Of a DNA stretch of 64,000 nucleotides, positions 26,165 to 37,079 are shown piece after piece. The position numbers were made by a program, and so were the translations under genes. The notes beneath the pieces were generated by a model, which saw nothing but the letters and a program-made list of their open reading frames with translations, had not been told where the DNA came from and did no database searches. Location: contig NZ_CP149822.1 of the NCBI RefSeq assembly GCF_038396755.1, forward strand, positions 2,976,001-3,040,000. Reading direction: 5' to 3'. Source of the DNA: Chitinophaga pollutisoli (lineage in GTDB: Bacteria; Bacteroidota; Bacteroidia; Chitinophagales; Chitinophagaceae). Positions within the stretch are counted from its first letter, which is position 1, and each line of letters opens with the position of its first letter.

Positions 26165-28475
26165 TTCCTTCCGGGGTGCAAGCAAACCCCTTGTTCTGGA
26201 ATTTGACGGTGAGAAAACCGTTACTATGGTGTTCGGTGAAAACGGAAACGGGAAATCTACGATTACGGATTCTTTAGTTTGCCTGTGTACAGATGAACAT
26301 GGATCGTTGGATGACAAGTCTTCAATAGATAAGTCATTTTATACCTCCATTTCAAGCAAACCCGCTGATCTAAAGATTGAGCTGAAAACCGATATGGGGG
26401 ATTTTCAAGCAACTTTATCAGGTAAGAGCTTCGCAAAAAATCCTGCCGTGGGTCATCCCATTGTGAGACATTTAAGACGAAGCCAGATCACGCAATTTAT
26501 CGAAGAACAACCGCACAAACGATACGAACAACTGCAATCGTTTATAGATGTAACTAATATTTCCAAGAGTGAGGATGCTTTAAGGAAGCTGAATAAAGAA
26601 ACAGATGACGCGCAGAAAATTGCTATCAGTACATTAGCCAGTGCCATCGCAACGCTTGAGGAAACCTGGACGAATGAAGGAAAGCCTGAAAAGGATTGGG
26701 AGACCTGGGCAAAAAAGGAATCAGTCAGGGACATAGCGAAAGAAGAGGGAAAGCTTAAACAATTGGAAGATGCCACTACTAAGTGGAATTCTATAAAAGA
26801 GACAGAAGTAAAGCATACGAATGATGTTGCAGAGATTGGAAAAGCGAGGTTTGCAAGAGAAGCGGCAGAAGAAAAGATGAAAAAAGCTCAGGAAGGAAAT
26901 GAAGACGCAAATACCGATCTTCTTTCTCTATTACAGTCTGCGCAGAAATTCATATCAGGGAAAGACGAGGTTAAGAATTGTCCTGTTTGTGAAAGTACCA
27001 TCGAGAAGGAGAATCTCTTAAAGTCGATTGGTTCAAAAATTGAATCAATGAACTCATTTAGTGAGATCGTTTTAGCAGTAAAAAATGCACGATCAGCCGA
27101 AGATGGGAAGCAGAAGATTTTGGAATCAACCGTCTCTACATTTATTCAGAAAATTTCCATTTTTGAACAGACTGTTTCATCCATTTCCGCTAAACCATTT
27201 CCGGATATTGCAAAGCAATTATTCTTTATAAAATCTACCGAGACCAACGAACAGAAACTCCTGGGTTTTAGTAAAGTTTTTCCTGAAATTGAGAAAGAAA
27301 TGGAAGCGCAGAAGCTGGAAGCGGAAAACATAAAAAAAGCTATAGGTCAGCATAATCTTATTAAGAACCAATACAATTCAATAGTGACGTCCCGTGAAAA
27401 ATCAGCAAGCACTCAAAAATTGCTTGTTGCCATCGAAGGTACATTAAAAATTGTTGAAAAGGCCAGAAAGGATTTTGTTCAAAACGAGCTTGTATCTATA
27501 TCGTCGGACGTAGACGCACTATATCAAAAACTTCATCCAAATGAGAGCTTGGGCGGCATTGCCCTTACATTAAAACAAACCACAAAAAATTCGCTGGAGC
27601 TTAGTGCCGACTTTTATAGCAAGTCAGGTATTACCCCGCAGTCCGTTTATAGCGAGTCCCATCTTGATACATTAGGAATTTGTGTATTTATTGCATTGGC
27701 AAAGAAATACGGGGCAGCCAATTCCATACTGATACTGGATGACGTTGTTATGTCCGTGGACGAAAATCACTTGGACAGGTTTATAGGGCTTTTGCATGAT
27801 GAGGCCGATAATTTTGCTCATATAATCATTACCACGCATTATCGTCCGTGGAAAGATCGGTATAGATACAACCGGGCACCCAGTCAGAAAGTTCACTTCA
27901 TTGAATTAAGACCCTGGTCATTAGGCAATGGGATCAGGGTTCAAAACGGAAAGCTGGCTATTGATGAATTGCGGCAGGCCCTTGCAGACAATAACTATTT
28001 TGACAGGCAGAAGATTACCAGTGTTGCGGGTGTGATACTGGAAAATATTTTCGATTATTTGTCTGTTTTGTTTCAATGCAGAGTGCCAAGAAAACCCAAA
28101 AACGACTATCAGCTACGGGAACTCCTGGATGCCATATCCAGCAAGTTGATGAACCTCTTGAAAGTAGAGCATTTAGGTAAAAACACATTAGGTAAATATG
28201 ATGGCTCAACAATAGCCAAAACAGCGAACTTGAAAACATTATTGGATAACATAAAGCAGTTAGCTATAGTACGAAATTGGGTCGGGGCGCATTTCAATTA
28301 CGATGGGTCAATGGTGAGCGATGCCGACGTAGAGCAGTTCGGCAAACTAACTTTGGAGCTATCTGAGTTAATAACATGCCCTGATTCCGGCAATTTCCCG
28401 GATCGGAATAAATCCGGTTCATATTGGGAAACGAAAAACGGATCAATCAGGCTATACCCACTCCAAGAACCATAA
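26139..28475 (+). CDS. Rad50/SbcC-like SMC-type ATPase with zinc hook, 778 aa
   Basis: ABC-type ATPase. Walker A is GENGNGKST (33-41); coiled-coil arms run from about 145 to 275 and 285 to 450, with a CPVC zinc-hook motif (281-284) between them; the signature-like SESHLDTLG (505-513) precedes Walker B LILDDVVMSVD (531-541) and the H-loop region ITTHYRPW. A C-terminal domain of about 200 residues follows, with RNWVGAHFN. Such ATPases in defence operons often sense DNA ends or unusual DNA and license a nuclease. No SbcD/Mre11 partner is present. The gene overlaps the small protein gene by 26 bp and the methyltransferase by 1 bp. Confidence 0.92.
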   Translation: MKLKTLKIDSFRGASKPLVLEFDGEKTVTMVFGENGNGKSTITDSLVCLCTDEHGSLDDKSSIDKSFYTSISSKPADLKIELKTDMGDFQATLSGKSFAKNPAVGHPIVRHLRRSQITQFIEEQPHKRYEQLQSFIDVTNISKSEDALRKLNKETDDAQKIAISTLASAIATLEETWTNEGKPEKDWETWAKKESVRDIAKEEGKLKQLEDATTKWNSIKETEVKHTNDVAEIGKARFAREAAEEKMKKAQEGNEDANTDLLSLLQSAQKFISGKDEVKNCPVCESTIEKENLLKSIGSKIESMNSFSEIVLAVKNARSAEDGKQKILESTVSTFIQKISIFEQTVSSISAKPFPDIAKQLFFIKSTETNEQKLLGFSKVFPEIEKEMEAQKLEAENIKKAIGQHNLIKNQYNSIVTSREKSASTQKLLVAIEGTLKIVEKARKDFVQNELVSISSDVDALYQKLHPNESLGGIALTLKQTTKNSLELSADFYSKSGITPQSVYSESHLDTLGICVFIALAKKYGAANSILILDDVVMSVDENHLDRFIGLLHDEADNFAHIIITTHYRPWKDRYRYNRAPSQKVHFIELRPWSLGNGIRVQNGKLAIDELRQALADNNYFDRQKITSVAGVILENIFDYLSVLFQCRVPRKPKNDYQLRELLDAISSKLMNLLKVEHLGKNTLGKYDGSTIAKTANLKTLLDNIKQLAIVRNWVGAHFNYDGSMVSDADVEQFGKLTLELSELITCPDSGNFPDRNKSGSYWETKNGSIRLYPLQEP

Positions 28476-30391
28476 TGACAAAAAAGAATACAACGATGTC
28501 GAATATTGAAAAGTTGCCATTGACGTCAATGGATATTAAGGATCATCAACTTGAGAAGCTGAAAGAACTATTCCCTGAAGTATTTACTGAGGGAAATAAA
28601 ATTGATTGGGAAAAGCTCAAGCTCACTTTGGGTGAAAATGTTGATACGGGTAAAGAACGCTTTGGCATGAATTGGCCGGGCAAAGCGGATTGCTTTAAGA
28701 CCATACAGCAGCCAAGCATTGCGACCTTAGTGCCGGATAGGGAAGAAAGCATTGACTTCGACAATACGCAGAATCTTTTTATTGAAGGTGACAACCTTGA
28801 AGTATTGAAGCTTTTGCAAAAAAGCTATTTGGGCAAGATCAAAATGATTTACATTGATCCGCCCTACAACACAGGCAATGATTTTATTTATCCTGATAAC
28901 TACGCCGAAAATCTTAGCACTTATTTGGAATACACCGGTCAGGTAGACAGCGAAGGGAAGAAATTTTCAACAAATACTGAAACAGATGGGCGTTTCCATA
29001 GCAAGTGGATGAACATGATGTATCCAAGATTATTCTTTGCAAGAAACTTGCTACAAGAAAATGGATTAATTTTTATTTCTATTGATAATAACGAAGTTTC
29101 GAACCTTCGGAAAATTTGTGACGAAGTATTTGGCGAGGAAAACTTTGTTGAGCAAGTGGCTTGGAAAAATAAATATGGCGCTGGAGCAAAAACAAAGGGC
29201 TTTATTGAAGTGCATGAGTATATTTTATGCTATTCAAAAAGTCCAATTTCAAATATCGCAGCACCGCTTAATGAAGAGCAGATTAAGGCGTATAAAAACA
29301 TTGACGATAAATACAATATTAGAGGAGGCTATATCACACAACCTCTAATGACTACCAGTATGGGCGATAGAAAAAATTTGCAATATTCTATTACTCATAA
29401 CGGAGACGAAATTATACCTGAAAAACAGTGGGTTTGGGAAAAAGAAAGATTATTAAAGGCCATTGCAAATGACGAAGTTGTTTTTAACAAACAAGACAAC
29501 GGCAAATATAGTGTAAGGTCGAAGCAGTATCTAAAAGATGAAAAAGGCAAAGTAAGAAGCGGTAAACCCATTTCATTATTTAACGGGCCTTTTAATCAAG
29601 AAGGGACGTCAGAAGTGAAGGAATTATTTGGATATGAGGCATTCTCTTTTCCTAAACCTGTTTCATTATTAAAATATCTCCTTTCATTTTCCATCAATGA
29701 TTTCGATGATAAAGGCGGTATTGTCTTAGACTTCTTTTCAGGGTCAGGCTCGACTGCACAGGCTGTATATGAACTAAATATGGAAGATGGAGGAGAAAGG
29801 AAATTTATATGCGTGCAGCTTCCTGAGCTTATTGAAGAAACCTCGCAAAATTATCAAAACGGCTTACGAACCATTGCAGATGTCTGCAAGAGACGAATTA
29901 AGAAATCTGCAAAAAAAATAAAGCTTAATATTTCGAGTGATAACTCGTTATTCAAACCTGATTCAGGAAAAATTGACTTAGGATTTAAAGTTTTCAAACT
30001 TGAACAATCGAATTTCAGAATTTGGGATGCTTCAATTCAGAAAAACGAAGAGTCAATTCAGGCTGCGCTTGATCTTCATGTCAGCCATTTGTCATCAAAT
30101 GCTCAACAAGAAAGTATTTTGTATGAAATTCTATTGAAGTCTGGTTTTGACCTAACCACTTCCATTGAGAAATTGGAGATTGAAAGTAAAACTGTTTTTA
30201 GTGTTGCAAGCGGTGAACTGTTGATCTGCCTTGAAAAGAACCTGACACGCGACTTAATCAAAGCAATCGCTGAAAAACAACCCACACGGGTCATTTGCCT
30301 GGATGAGGGATTCCAGAATAATGACCAGCTCAAGACAAATGCTGTTCAGATAATGAAAAGTAAGAATGTTGTAAGTTTTAGAACCGTGTAA
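28475..30391 (+). CDS. mod: Type III restriction-modification DNA methyltransferase (Mod)
   Basis: N6-adenine methyltransferase, 638 aa from the ATG at 28475, which overlaps the ATPase stop as TAATG; an earlier in-frame ATG at 28424 would lie inside that gene. Catalytic motif IV is DPPY (about 128-131) and the AdoMet motif is DFFSGSGST (about 419-427), so the motif order is that of the beta class found in type III Mod proteins. The region between them should hold the target-recognition domain. It modifies the recognition site for the Res subunit encoded 2 bp downstream. No repeat tract typical of phase-variable mod genes is visible. Confidence 0.95.
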   Translation: MTKKNTTMSNIEKLPLTSMDIKDHQLEKLKELFPEVFTEGNKIDWEKLKLTLGENVDTGKERFGMNWPGKADCFKTIQQPSIATLVPDREESIDFDNTQNLFIEGDNLEVLKLLQKSYLGKIKMIYIDPPYNTGNDFIYPDNYAENLSTYLEYTGQVDSEGKKFSTNTETDGRFHSKWMNMMYPRLFFARNLLQENGLIFISIDNNEVSNLRKICDEVFGEENFVEQVAWKNKYGAGAKTKGFIEVHEYILCYSKSPISNIAAPLNEEQIKAYKNIDDKYNIRGGYITQPLMTTSMGDRKNLQYSITHNGDEIIPEKQWVWEKERLLKAIANDEVVFNKQDNGKYSVRSKQYLKDEKGKVRSGKPISLFNGPFNQEGTSEVKELFGYEAFSFPKPVSLLKYLLSFSINDFDDKGGIVLDFFSGSGSTAQAVYELNMEDGGERKFICVQLPELIEETSQNYQNGLRTIADVCKRRIKKSAKKIKLNISSDNSLFKPDSGKIDLGFKVFKLEQSNFRIWDASIQKNEESIQAALDLHVSHLSSNAQQESILYEILLKSGFDLTTSIEKLEIESKTVFSVASGELLICLEKNLTRDLIKAIAEKQPTRVICLDEGFQNNDQLKTNAVQIMKSKNVVSFRTV

Positions 30392-30393
30392 TA

Positions 30394-33318
30394 ATGAAGA
30401 TAAAATTTGATAGCGAACAGTTATATCAGAAGGAGGCGGTTGTTTCCATCGTCGATTTGTTTGATGGGCAGCCCTTAAATAAAGAGGATTTTACCGTTTC
30501 GATCAATACGACGATTGAAGCGGGACAGGGCAGTCTTTTTCAATCAGAACTTGGTATTGGTAATAATATTGTTATTAACCCTGACACTATTTACAACAAC
30601 CTTGTCAAGGTACTTGATAAAAACGACCTTGATACGATTGAGAAGGCTGAGTTTCAGAAGAACGGAATGAATTTTTCCATCGAAATGGAGACTGGAACGG
30701 GTAAAACCTATGTTTATCTCAGAACGATTTTTGAACTGAACGTAAAGTATGGATTCAGAAAATTTATTATCGTTGTACCAAGTGTTGCTATTCGTGAAGG
30801 GACGCTGAAAAATCTTGAGATTACCAGAGAACATTTCCGCGCACTCTATAACAATGTGGAGTTCGAGTATTTTGTATATGACAGCAAAAGGGCAAACAGA
30901 CTTCGACAGTTTGCCACTAGCAATCAGTTACAGATCATGGTCATCAACATTGATGCGTTCAGAAAAGATTTTTCTGATAATGAAGAAGGCAAAAAGAGTA
31001 ACGTTATCTTCAAAGAAAGTGATAAATTATCTGGCAGAAAACCTATCGAGTTCATTCAGGCAACCAATCCGTTTGTTATTATCGACGAACCACAAAGCGT
31101 AGATAATACACCTCGGGCGCAGGATGCAATAAAGTCGTTGAATCCTGCTTGTATCTTCCGGTTTTCTGCTACACATAAAAACCTGTACAATCTTGTTTAC
31201 AAACTTGATCCGGTTAAAGCCTATAAACTTGGATTGGTAAAGCAAATTGTTGTGGCGTCGGTAACGGGGGCTAATGCCCAGAATGACGCCTATGTAAAAC
31301 TGCTTGAGGTGGATAACAAAAAAAGTATCCGCGCAAGAGTACGAATTCAGGTGCAGGGTAAATCTAAAGTTGCAGAAAAGGATTTTTGGGTAACTCAAAA
31401 TAGCGATCTGTTTGCAATATCAAATGAACGTGAAGCGTATAGAAATGGCTTTGAAGTGTTGGATATTAACGCGGAACCCGGAAATGAATTCATAGATTTT
31501 ACAGTCGGCAGGCTTTACAAAGGCCAGGAAAGAGGCGGCATAAAAGAAGATTTGAGTAAGGTACAGATACGCAATACGATAAAGAAGCATTTTGAAAAAG
31601 AGCTACAGGTTAAAGCCAAAGGAATAAAAGTTCTAAGCCTGTTTTTTATTGATAGGGTGGCGAATTACCGTGCTTATGCAGAAGACGGAAAGGCCCTGCG
31701 GGGGAAGTTTGCCGAACTCTTTGAGGAAAGTTATAGAGAACTTATCAAACTGCCTCAATATAAGCCTCTCGATTTTCACCCCATTGAAAAGGTGCATGAC
31801 GGCTATTTTTCTCAAGATAAGAAAGGCATTCTAAAAGACACTTCCGGCACCACCCAGGCTGATGATGATACCTATGCCAAAATCATGCGGAACAAAGAGC
31901 AGCTTTTGTCGCTTGATGAACCCTTAAAGTTTGTTTTTTCTCACTCGGCTTTGCGTGAAGGCTGGGATAACCCAAATGTCTTTCAGATTTGTACGCTCAA
32001 TGAAACGCGATCAGCTACCAAAAAGCGACAGGAAATAGGCCGGGGATTAAGATTACCCGTTAATCAGAACGGAGAGAGAGTGTTTGATGACAATATCAAT
32101 AAACTCACCATTGTAGCCAATGAAAGCTATGATGAATTTGCCTCTCAATTACAGACTGAGTATGAGGACGATTGTGGTGTTACATTTGGGAAAGTTCCGA
32201 AGGTGGCTTTCAAAGGAATAACTCAATGGTTTGGTGAGCAAGAAATAAACTTTACCAAAGATCATTCAACAGAGATTTGGAGTAGTTTGGTTGAAAATGG
32301 GTTTATTGATAAGAGCGGAAAAATTTTATCTACATTTCAGCCTTCGGTAGATGGCTTTACCCTGAAACTTCCAGAGAAGTTTATTACGGCAGAGGCGGAA
32401 GTAATCTCCGTTCTGCAAAATTACCAATTAGAGCGGCATATCAAAAAAGACGAAGAGCCGAAACGCTTAAAGATAAACAAGCAGGTATTTCTCGACCCGG
32501 AATTTGAAGCGCTTTGGAGTAAAATCAAACACAGAACTACTTACCAAGTAGAATACAGCACTGATACATTGATAAAAAATTGCATTGAATCTATTAAAAA
32601 ACTGGAAGCGATTGAACCAGTCACCGTAAGTTATCGGGAAGCAGAAGTAGATGTAGAACTTAAGGGCATTGTTGTTAATGAAGTGAGGGCAAATTATCAC
32701 AAGGTCATTTTTACGGGGGGATTGCCTGATATTATTGCCTATGTGCAAAAGCAAACGGAATTAACAAGAAAAACGATTGTTGATATTATCAAAGGGGGCG
32801 GTCGGCTTTCCGATTTTCTGGTGAACCCGCAACGCTTTATGGATGAAGTTTCCGGGGTAATTAACCGGGAATTGTACAAGTTGATGATAGACGGAATAAA
32901 ATACGAAAAACTCACCGTTGGTCAGACAGAATGGAGTATGCAATTATTCCGTGATGACGAATTAAAGGATTATTTCGAAGAATGCCTTGAAGTTCAGAAG
33001 TCCGTGTTTGATAAGGTTGTTTACGATAGTGAGATAGAAAGAAAATTTGCGGAAGAGCTTGATAAGCGAACGGACATAAAGCTTTTCGTGAAATTACCGA
33101 ATTGGTTCCGAGTGGAAACGCCTATTGGTCAATACAATCCCGATTGGGCTATTGTTAAACATGAAGACACGACAATTTATCTAGTTCGAGAAACTAAGGG
33201 GACTAAAGATTTTGAGAAACTACGCAACTCCGAAGCTGATAAGATACGATGTGGACGTAAGCACTTTGAAGCTCTGAATGTGAACTTCAATGTTGTTACT
33301 AGTTCACAAGAAATTTGA
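30394..33318 (+). CDS. res: Type III restriction enzyme Res subunit (helicase-nuclease)
   Basis: Protein of 974 aa with SF2 helicase motifs and a C-terminal nuclease. Walker A is in METGTGKT (98-105), the DEAD-box equivalent is DEPQ (231-234), motif III is in FSATHKN and motif VI in RQEIGRGLRLP. The PD-(D/E)xK endonuclease is at the C-terminus, with NPDWA (Asp about 917) and RETKG (Glu about 933, Lys about 935), as in type III Res proteins. With Mod it should cleave foreign DNA bearing unmodified sites. It begins 2 bp after mod, in the same operon. Confidence 0.95.
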   Translation: MKIKFDSEQLYQKEAVVSIVDLFDGQPLNKEDFTVSINTTIEAGQGSLFQSELGIGNNIVINPDTIYNNLVKVLDKNDLDTIEKAEFQKNGMNFSIEMETGTGKTYVYLRTIFELNVKYGFRKFIIVVPSVAIREGTLKNLEITREHFRALYNNVEFEYFVYDSKRANRLRQFATSNQLQIMVINIDAFRKDFSDNEEGKKSNVIFKESDKLSGRKPIEFIQATNPFVIIDEPQSVDNTPRAQDAIKSLNPACIFRFSATHKNLYNLVYKLDPVKAYKLGLVKQIVVASVTGANAQNDAYVKLLEVDNKKSIRARVRIQVQGKSKVAEKDFWVTQNSDLFAISNEREAYRNGFEVLDINAEPGNEFIDFTVGRLYKGQERGGIKEDLSKVQIRNTIKKHFEKELQVKAKGIKVLSLFFIDRVANYRAYAEDGKALRGKFAELFEESYRELIKLPQYKPLDFHPIEKVHDGYFSQDKKGILKDTSGTTQADDDTYAKIMRNKEQLLSLDEPLKFVFSHSALREGWDNPNVFQICTLNETRSATKKRQEIGRGLRLPVNQNGERVFDDNINKLTIVANESYDEFASQLQTEYEDDCGVTFGKVPKVAFKGITQWFGEQEINFTKDHSTEIWSSLVENGFIDKSGKILSTFQPSVDGFTLKLPEKFITAEAEVISVLQNYQLERHIKKDEEPKRLKINKQVFLDPEFEALWSKIKHRTTYQVEYSTDTLIKNCIESIKKLEAIEPVTVSYREAEVDVELKGIVVNEVRANYHKVIFTGGLPDIIAYVQKQTELTRKTIVDIIKGGGRLSDFLVNPQRFMDEVSGVINRELYKLMIDGIKYEKLTVGQTEWSMQLFRDDELKDYFEECLEVQKSVFDKVVYDSEIERKFAEELDKRTDIKLFVKLPNWFRVETPIGQYNPDWAIVKHEDTTIYLVRETKGTKDFEKLRNSEADKIRCGRKHFEALNVNFNVVTSSQEI

Positions 33319-33437
33319 ATTGAAATGATGCAGACTTAAACACCATTATTTGAAAAATCTGATTATTTATTCACTTATAAAAGGAGTACACAAGCAGTGT
33401 ACAAGCATACAAAGTAGAATAAAAATACACTACTGAT

Positions 33438-36400
33438 TTGTCAGAACTAAGCGTCGATAAAAAATTGCAGATATTCCGCTCCCTTTTCAGGGGGCGCGAA
33501 GACGTATTTGCAATTCGCTGGGAAATACCCGCCAGTTCGCCAGGTGGGGAAGCTAAAAGCGGCTATATGCCTGCTTATTTTTACGACCCTTACCGATACA
33601 GGACTCATAAGATGAAAGGAGGCACTTTTCAATCTTACGCTGATAAAGAATATCTACCGCTTACGAACGACCAGCTTACGAAACATTTGAATGGTGAGCA
33701 TCTTATAGGGATATACCCGCTATTGCAAGACAATACCTCCTGGTTCATTGTTGCGGATTTTGATGAGCAGAACTGGATAGCCGACAGCAAAAAATTTCTA
33801 AAATGCTGCAAAGCCAGAAACATACCTGCATATCTGGAACGTTCACGTTCGGGTAAAGGGGGCATGTATGGGTGTTTTTCAGCCAACCTTATGCAGCCAT
33901 TAAGAGCAGAAAGATATTCCTATCGCTCCTTACTGAATCGGGAGTGACTTCGGTATTTGATAAGAATTCGAGCTTTGATAGGTTATTCCCAAATCAAGAT
34001 ACACTTTCCGGGAAAGGACTTGGCAACCTCATAGCGTTGCCATTACATAAGCGCGCTTTAGACGAGGGAAACAGTTGTTTTATTGATCCCGAAAATTTGA
34101 TGCCATTCCCCGATCAATGGAATTTCCTTTCAGCGATTGAAAAGGTGAACACCAAGCTGCTAGAGGAGATATATAACTCTATTTGGAGTGTCGGTAGCAG
34201 TAAAGCAATAATCAATGACCTCGGAGGTAATAGCGAACTAATGGTATCATTAGATAATGCTTTACGGTTAAATCGCTCAGCAATACCGCTTACGCTCATC
34301 ACCTTTCTTAAAGAAGAATTGAATTTCGCCAATTCAGAATTTATCATCAAAAAGAAAGCTGGGAGAAATACATTTGGGACAGGACGATATTTCAGGTTTA
34401 TAGAGGAAACAGAGAACGAAGTTGTTTTACCACGAGGCTTTGCCGGCAAGTTACTGAGATTTTGTAAAGATACCGGTATTGCTTACACCTTTAAGGACAA
34501 AAGACAAAAAAAAGCTGCCACTTCATTAAACTTTCAGGCAGCACTGAGGAGTTACCAGGTTCCGGCTCTGGAAGCAGTAAGCAAGAAGGATATGGGTGTG
34601 ATTGTTGCGCCACCAGGATCGGGAAAAACTGTAATCGGGTTAAAAATCATTGTAGATAAGCAACAACCTGCATTAATAGTGGTTCATCGGAAACAATTGA
34701 TGGATCAGTGGGTAGAAAGAATTGAGGCCTTCTTGGGGATTCCCCAACACGAAATAGGGAAGTTAGGAAAGGGGAAATCAAAGATTGGTAAACACATTAC
34801 CGTGGCTACTATTCAAAGTCTGGCTAAAGAAATAGAAAAAGATGCAGCATTAAAAGATACATTCGGCACAATATTGATTGACGAATGCCATCATATTCCG
34901 GCTGAAAGCTATAGAAGAACAATTCACCAGTTCAATAGTCATTATTTGTATGGACTGACAGCCACGCCTTTTCGAAAATACAATGACGGGAAACTGATTT
35001 TTATTCACCTGGGGGAAATAATCGCCGAAATTACAGCACAGCAAACCGGCAGGCATAAGCTGGCTTCAATTGTTGTTAGAAATACTGGCCTGGATATTCC
35101 ATTCAATACAAAAACAGACAGGTTTGAAACATTGTCCAAGATTCTGGTACATGATTCTTCCAGGAACAAACTGATTTTGAATGACATCACCAATGAATTG
35201 AACAGCGGTAAAAAGGTGGTTGTTCTAACAGAACGAAAGGAACATATTGATTCACTACATCAATATCTTAAACAGTCGTATGAGGTCGTTACATTAAGTG
35301 GTGAAGACTCGGAAAGCAATAGAACTACAAAGTGGAAAATATTGAATTCAGGTAATTATCAGGCTTTAGTCACCACAGGGCAATTTTTTGGAGAAGGAAC
35401 TGACCTTCAAAATGCGTCGTGTTTGTTTCTGGCATATCCCTTTTCTTTTGAAGGAAAATTGATACAGTATATCGGAAGGGTACAGCGATCAGAAATTACG
35501 CCAATTATATATGATTACCGGGATATTAAGATTGACTATCTCAATAAGATATTTCTAAAAAGAAACACCTATTATCGAAAACTGGAAAGACAGTCAAACT
35601 TATTTGAAGATCCTATTGAAGAGAAGAGTACCACTGCTGTTAAAAAAGCAATTGTAACTATTGACAAGGGAATAAATGTGGCTATTGAATCGCTGGAGTT
35701 CAGATATGGCAGTATTGTTTTTGAATACCCGGCCACCGAATTGAATCTTAAGATAGAATTCGAAATTCAGCATGATGATATTCGGCCTGAATTTGAAGTC
35801 TTGAAGCCATATTTTGCCAAAGCGTTGAAATTGAAGCATATTAAGGTGTCTATATATGCAGAAGTAGAAAATGGACAATTGGTATCACAATTGGCGTCAT
35901 CGGAGGATATCAAAAAAATTGACCGGCAGGTTATCGAAGGAGTTCGCTTTCAGTTTGTTACCAAACCGTTGCTTGGGCGGATCAATCCCAATAACAAAAG
36001 CGATGAAAATATTCAGCTTCAAACAAAACATCCTCTATATGAATCCGGGGAAGAACTATTGGAAGATATGCTAAAGCATACTCAATTCAAACACCATAGA
36101 CATCTGCGATTTCTAGCCGATAATCATGCAGGACATTTGGTAAAGGTGAGGTTTATATTACAGCCATTTTCCTTTGTGTTTCTTCTGGAAGGGCCGGAAC
36201 AGTTTCACATTGTTTTAGAAACGCTCGATACAGAGGAGGCCAGCTATCTTTGGCATTTCCCCAAGAGAATTTCCGAGTTACCTCTAAGGTTAAAAGAAAT
36301 AGACAGTTATTTGGATATTATCCGGAAGCAGGGTCGGCAGAGATTTCTAACGGCTCCGCCCGAAAATTTCAGCCGTATTCTCCACGATTATTCCGATGAG

Positions 36401-36451
36401 CAAAAAGGGTTTATCATTTGGAAAGATATGCTGAGTGAGAAATTAGTTTGA
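33438..36451 (+). pseudogene. TOTE-type primase-helicase, interrupted by a frame break
   Basis: Two overlapping frames make one protein of about 1000 aa. The N-terminal part resembles the archaeo-eukaryotic primase domain of TOTE conflict systems: LFRGREDVFAIRWE, the metal-binding ADFDE (about 106-110) and ERSRSGKGG. One missing G in the G5 run at 33858-33862 breaks the frame; restoring it gives GGHVWVFFSQP with the expected conserved His. The second part (from 33872) is an SF2 helicase with APPGSGKTVIG, DECHH, TATPF and QYIGRVQRS. Only a TTG start (33438) is available. It follows res by 119 bp and may be a separate unit. It overlaps the convergent gene at 36443 by 9 bp. Confidence 0.85.
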
Positions 36452-37054
36452 CTTCCTACCCGCCGCCTCTTCCAACCTTTTAGCCTCATTCTTCAGCCGT
36501 TCCGCTTTTTGCAGTCGCTCAAAATTGACCCTTCGCTGCTCTTCTGTTTCCAAAATAGATTTCCTGAGATCAGGATCTACCTGGTATAAGCTGTCTGCCC
36601 GGTCAAGAGAAAGCTGTAAAGAGTGGTGTGCAGTGTCCAGTCGTAGCATCCGGTATTTGGTATCGTTGGCTATGTACCCGTCCAGCTTCTGACCTGTTAT
36701 ATACCAACCGGTGCTTGCAAAACAAAAAGCCAGGAATAGCCCGGCAGTTACCCAAGCCAATTTAGGTATATGATGCAGGGTTTTAACAGTAGCCGGTTCT
36801 CTCAGCAACTTTACGCCGATGGTTAATTGTTTTGAAAACTCCTGCATTTCTCTGACAGGGAAACGGACATTTTTAATCTCTGCCTTTAGTTCGTTCATGC
36901 CGGTTTTCAACTGCTGTATGTCCTGTCTGTTATCCGGGATGCTGCCGATCTGTTGTGCCATATCGGCAATCTTTTTGTCCTGGGCTTCTATTTTCTTCAG
37001 CGCCGCTTCCATAAAGGCTGCATTGCTGTCATTAACCTGTTCATTCATCTTCAT
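36443..37054 (-). CDS. Single-pass membrane protein with coiled coil, mobilization locus
   Basis: Protein of 203 aa with an N-terminal coiled coil (AALKKIEAQDKKIADMAQQIG), one transmembrane segment (LAWVTAGLFLAFCFASTGWYI, about residues 105-125) and a charged C-terminal helix. Proteins of this shape often follow relaxase genes in Bacteroidota mobilizable elements. The exact role is unknown; helping to bring the relaxosome to the envelope is a guess. It lies 25 bp downstream of the relaxase gene on the same strand. Confidence 0.75.
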   Translation of the reverse strand: MKMNEQVNDSNAAFMEAALKKIEAQDKKIADMAQQIGSIPDNRQDIQQLKTGMNELKAEIKNVRFPVREMQEFSKQLTIGVKLLREPATVKTLHHIPKLAWVTAGLFLAFCFASTGWYITGQKLDGYIANDTKYRMLRLDTAHHSLQLSLDRADSLYQVDPDLRKSILETEEQRRVNFERLQKAERLKNEAKRLEEAAGRKSN

Positions 37055-37079
37055 AACTTTTTATAGTGAACCGATGATG

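Noticed and set aside
22829..33318. DISARM or BREX system
   Set aside because: A SNF2 helicase and a methyltransferase are shared themes, but DrmA, DrmB, DrmC, PglZ, BrxC and BrxL are not present, and Mod/Res are clear type III subunits.
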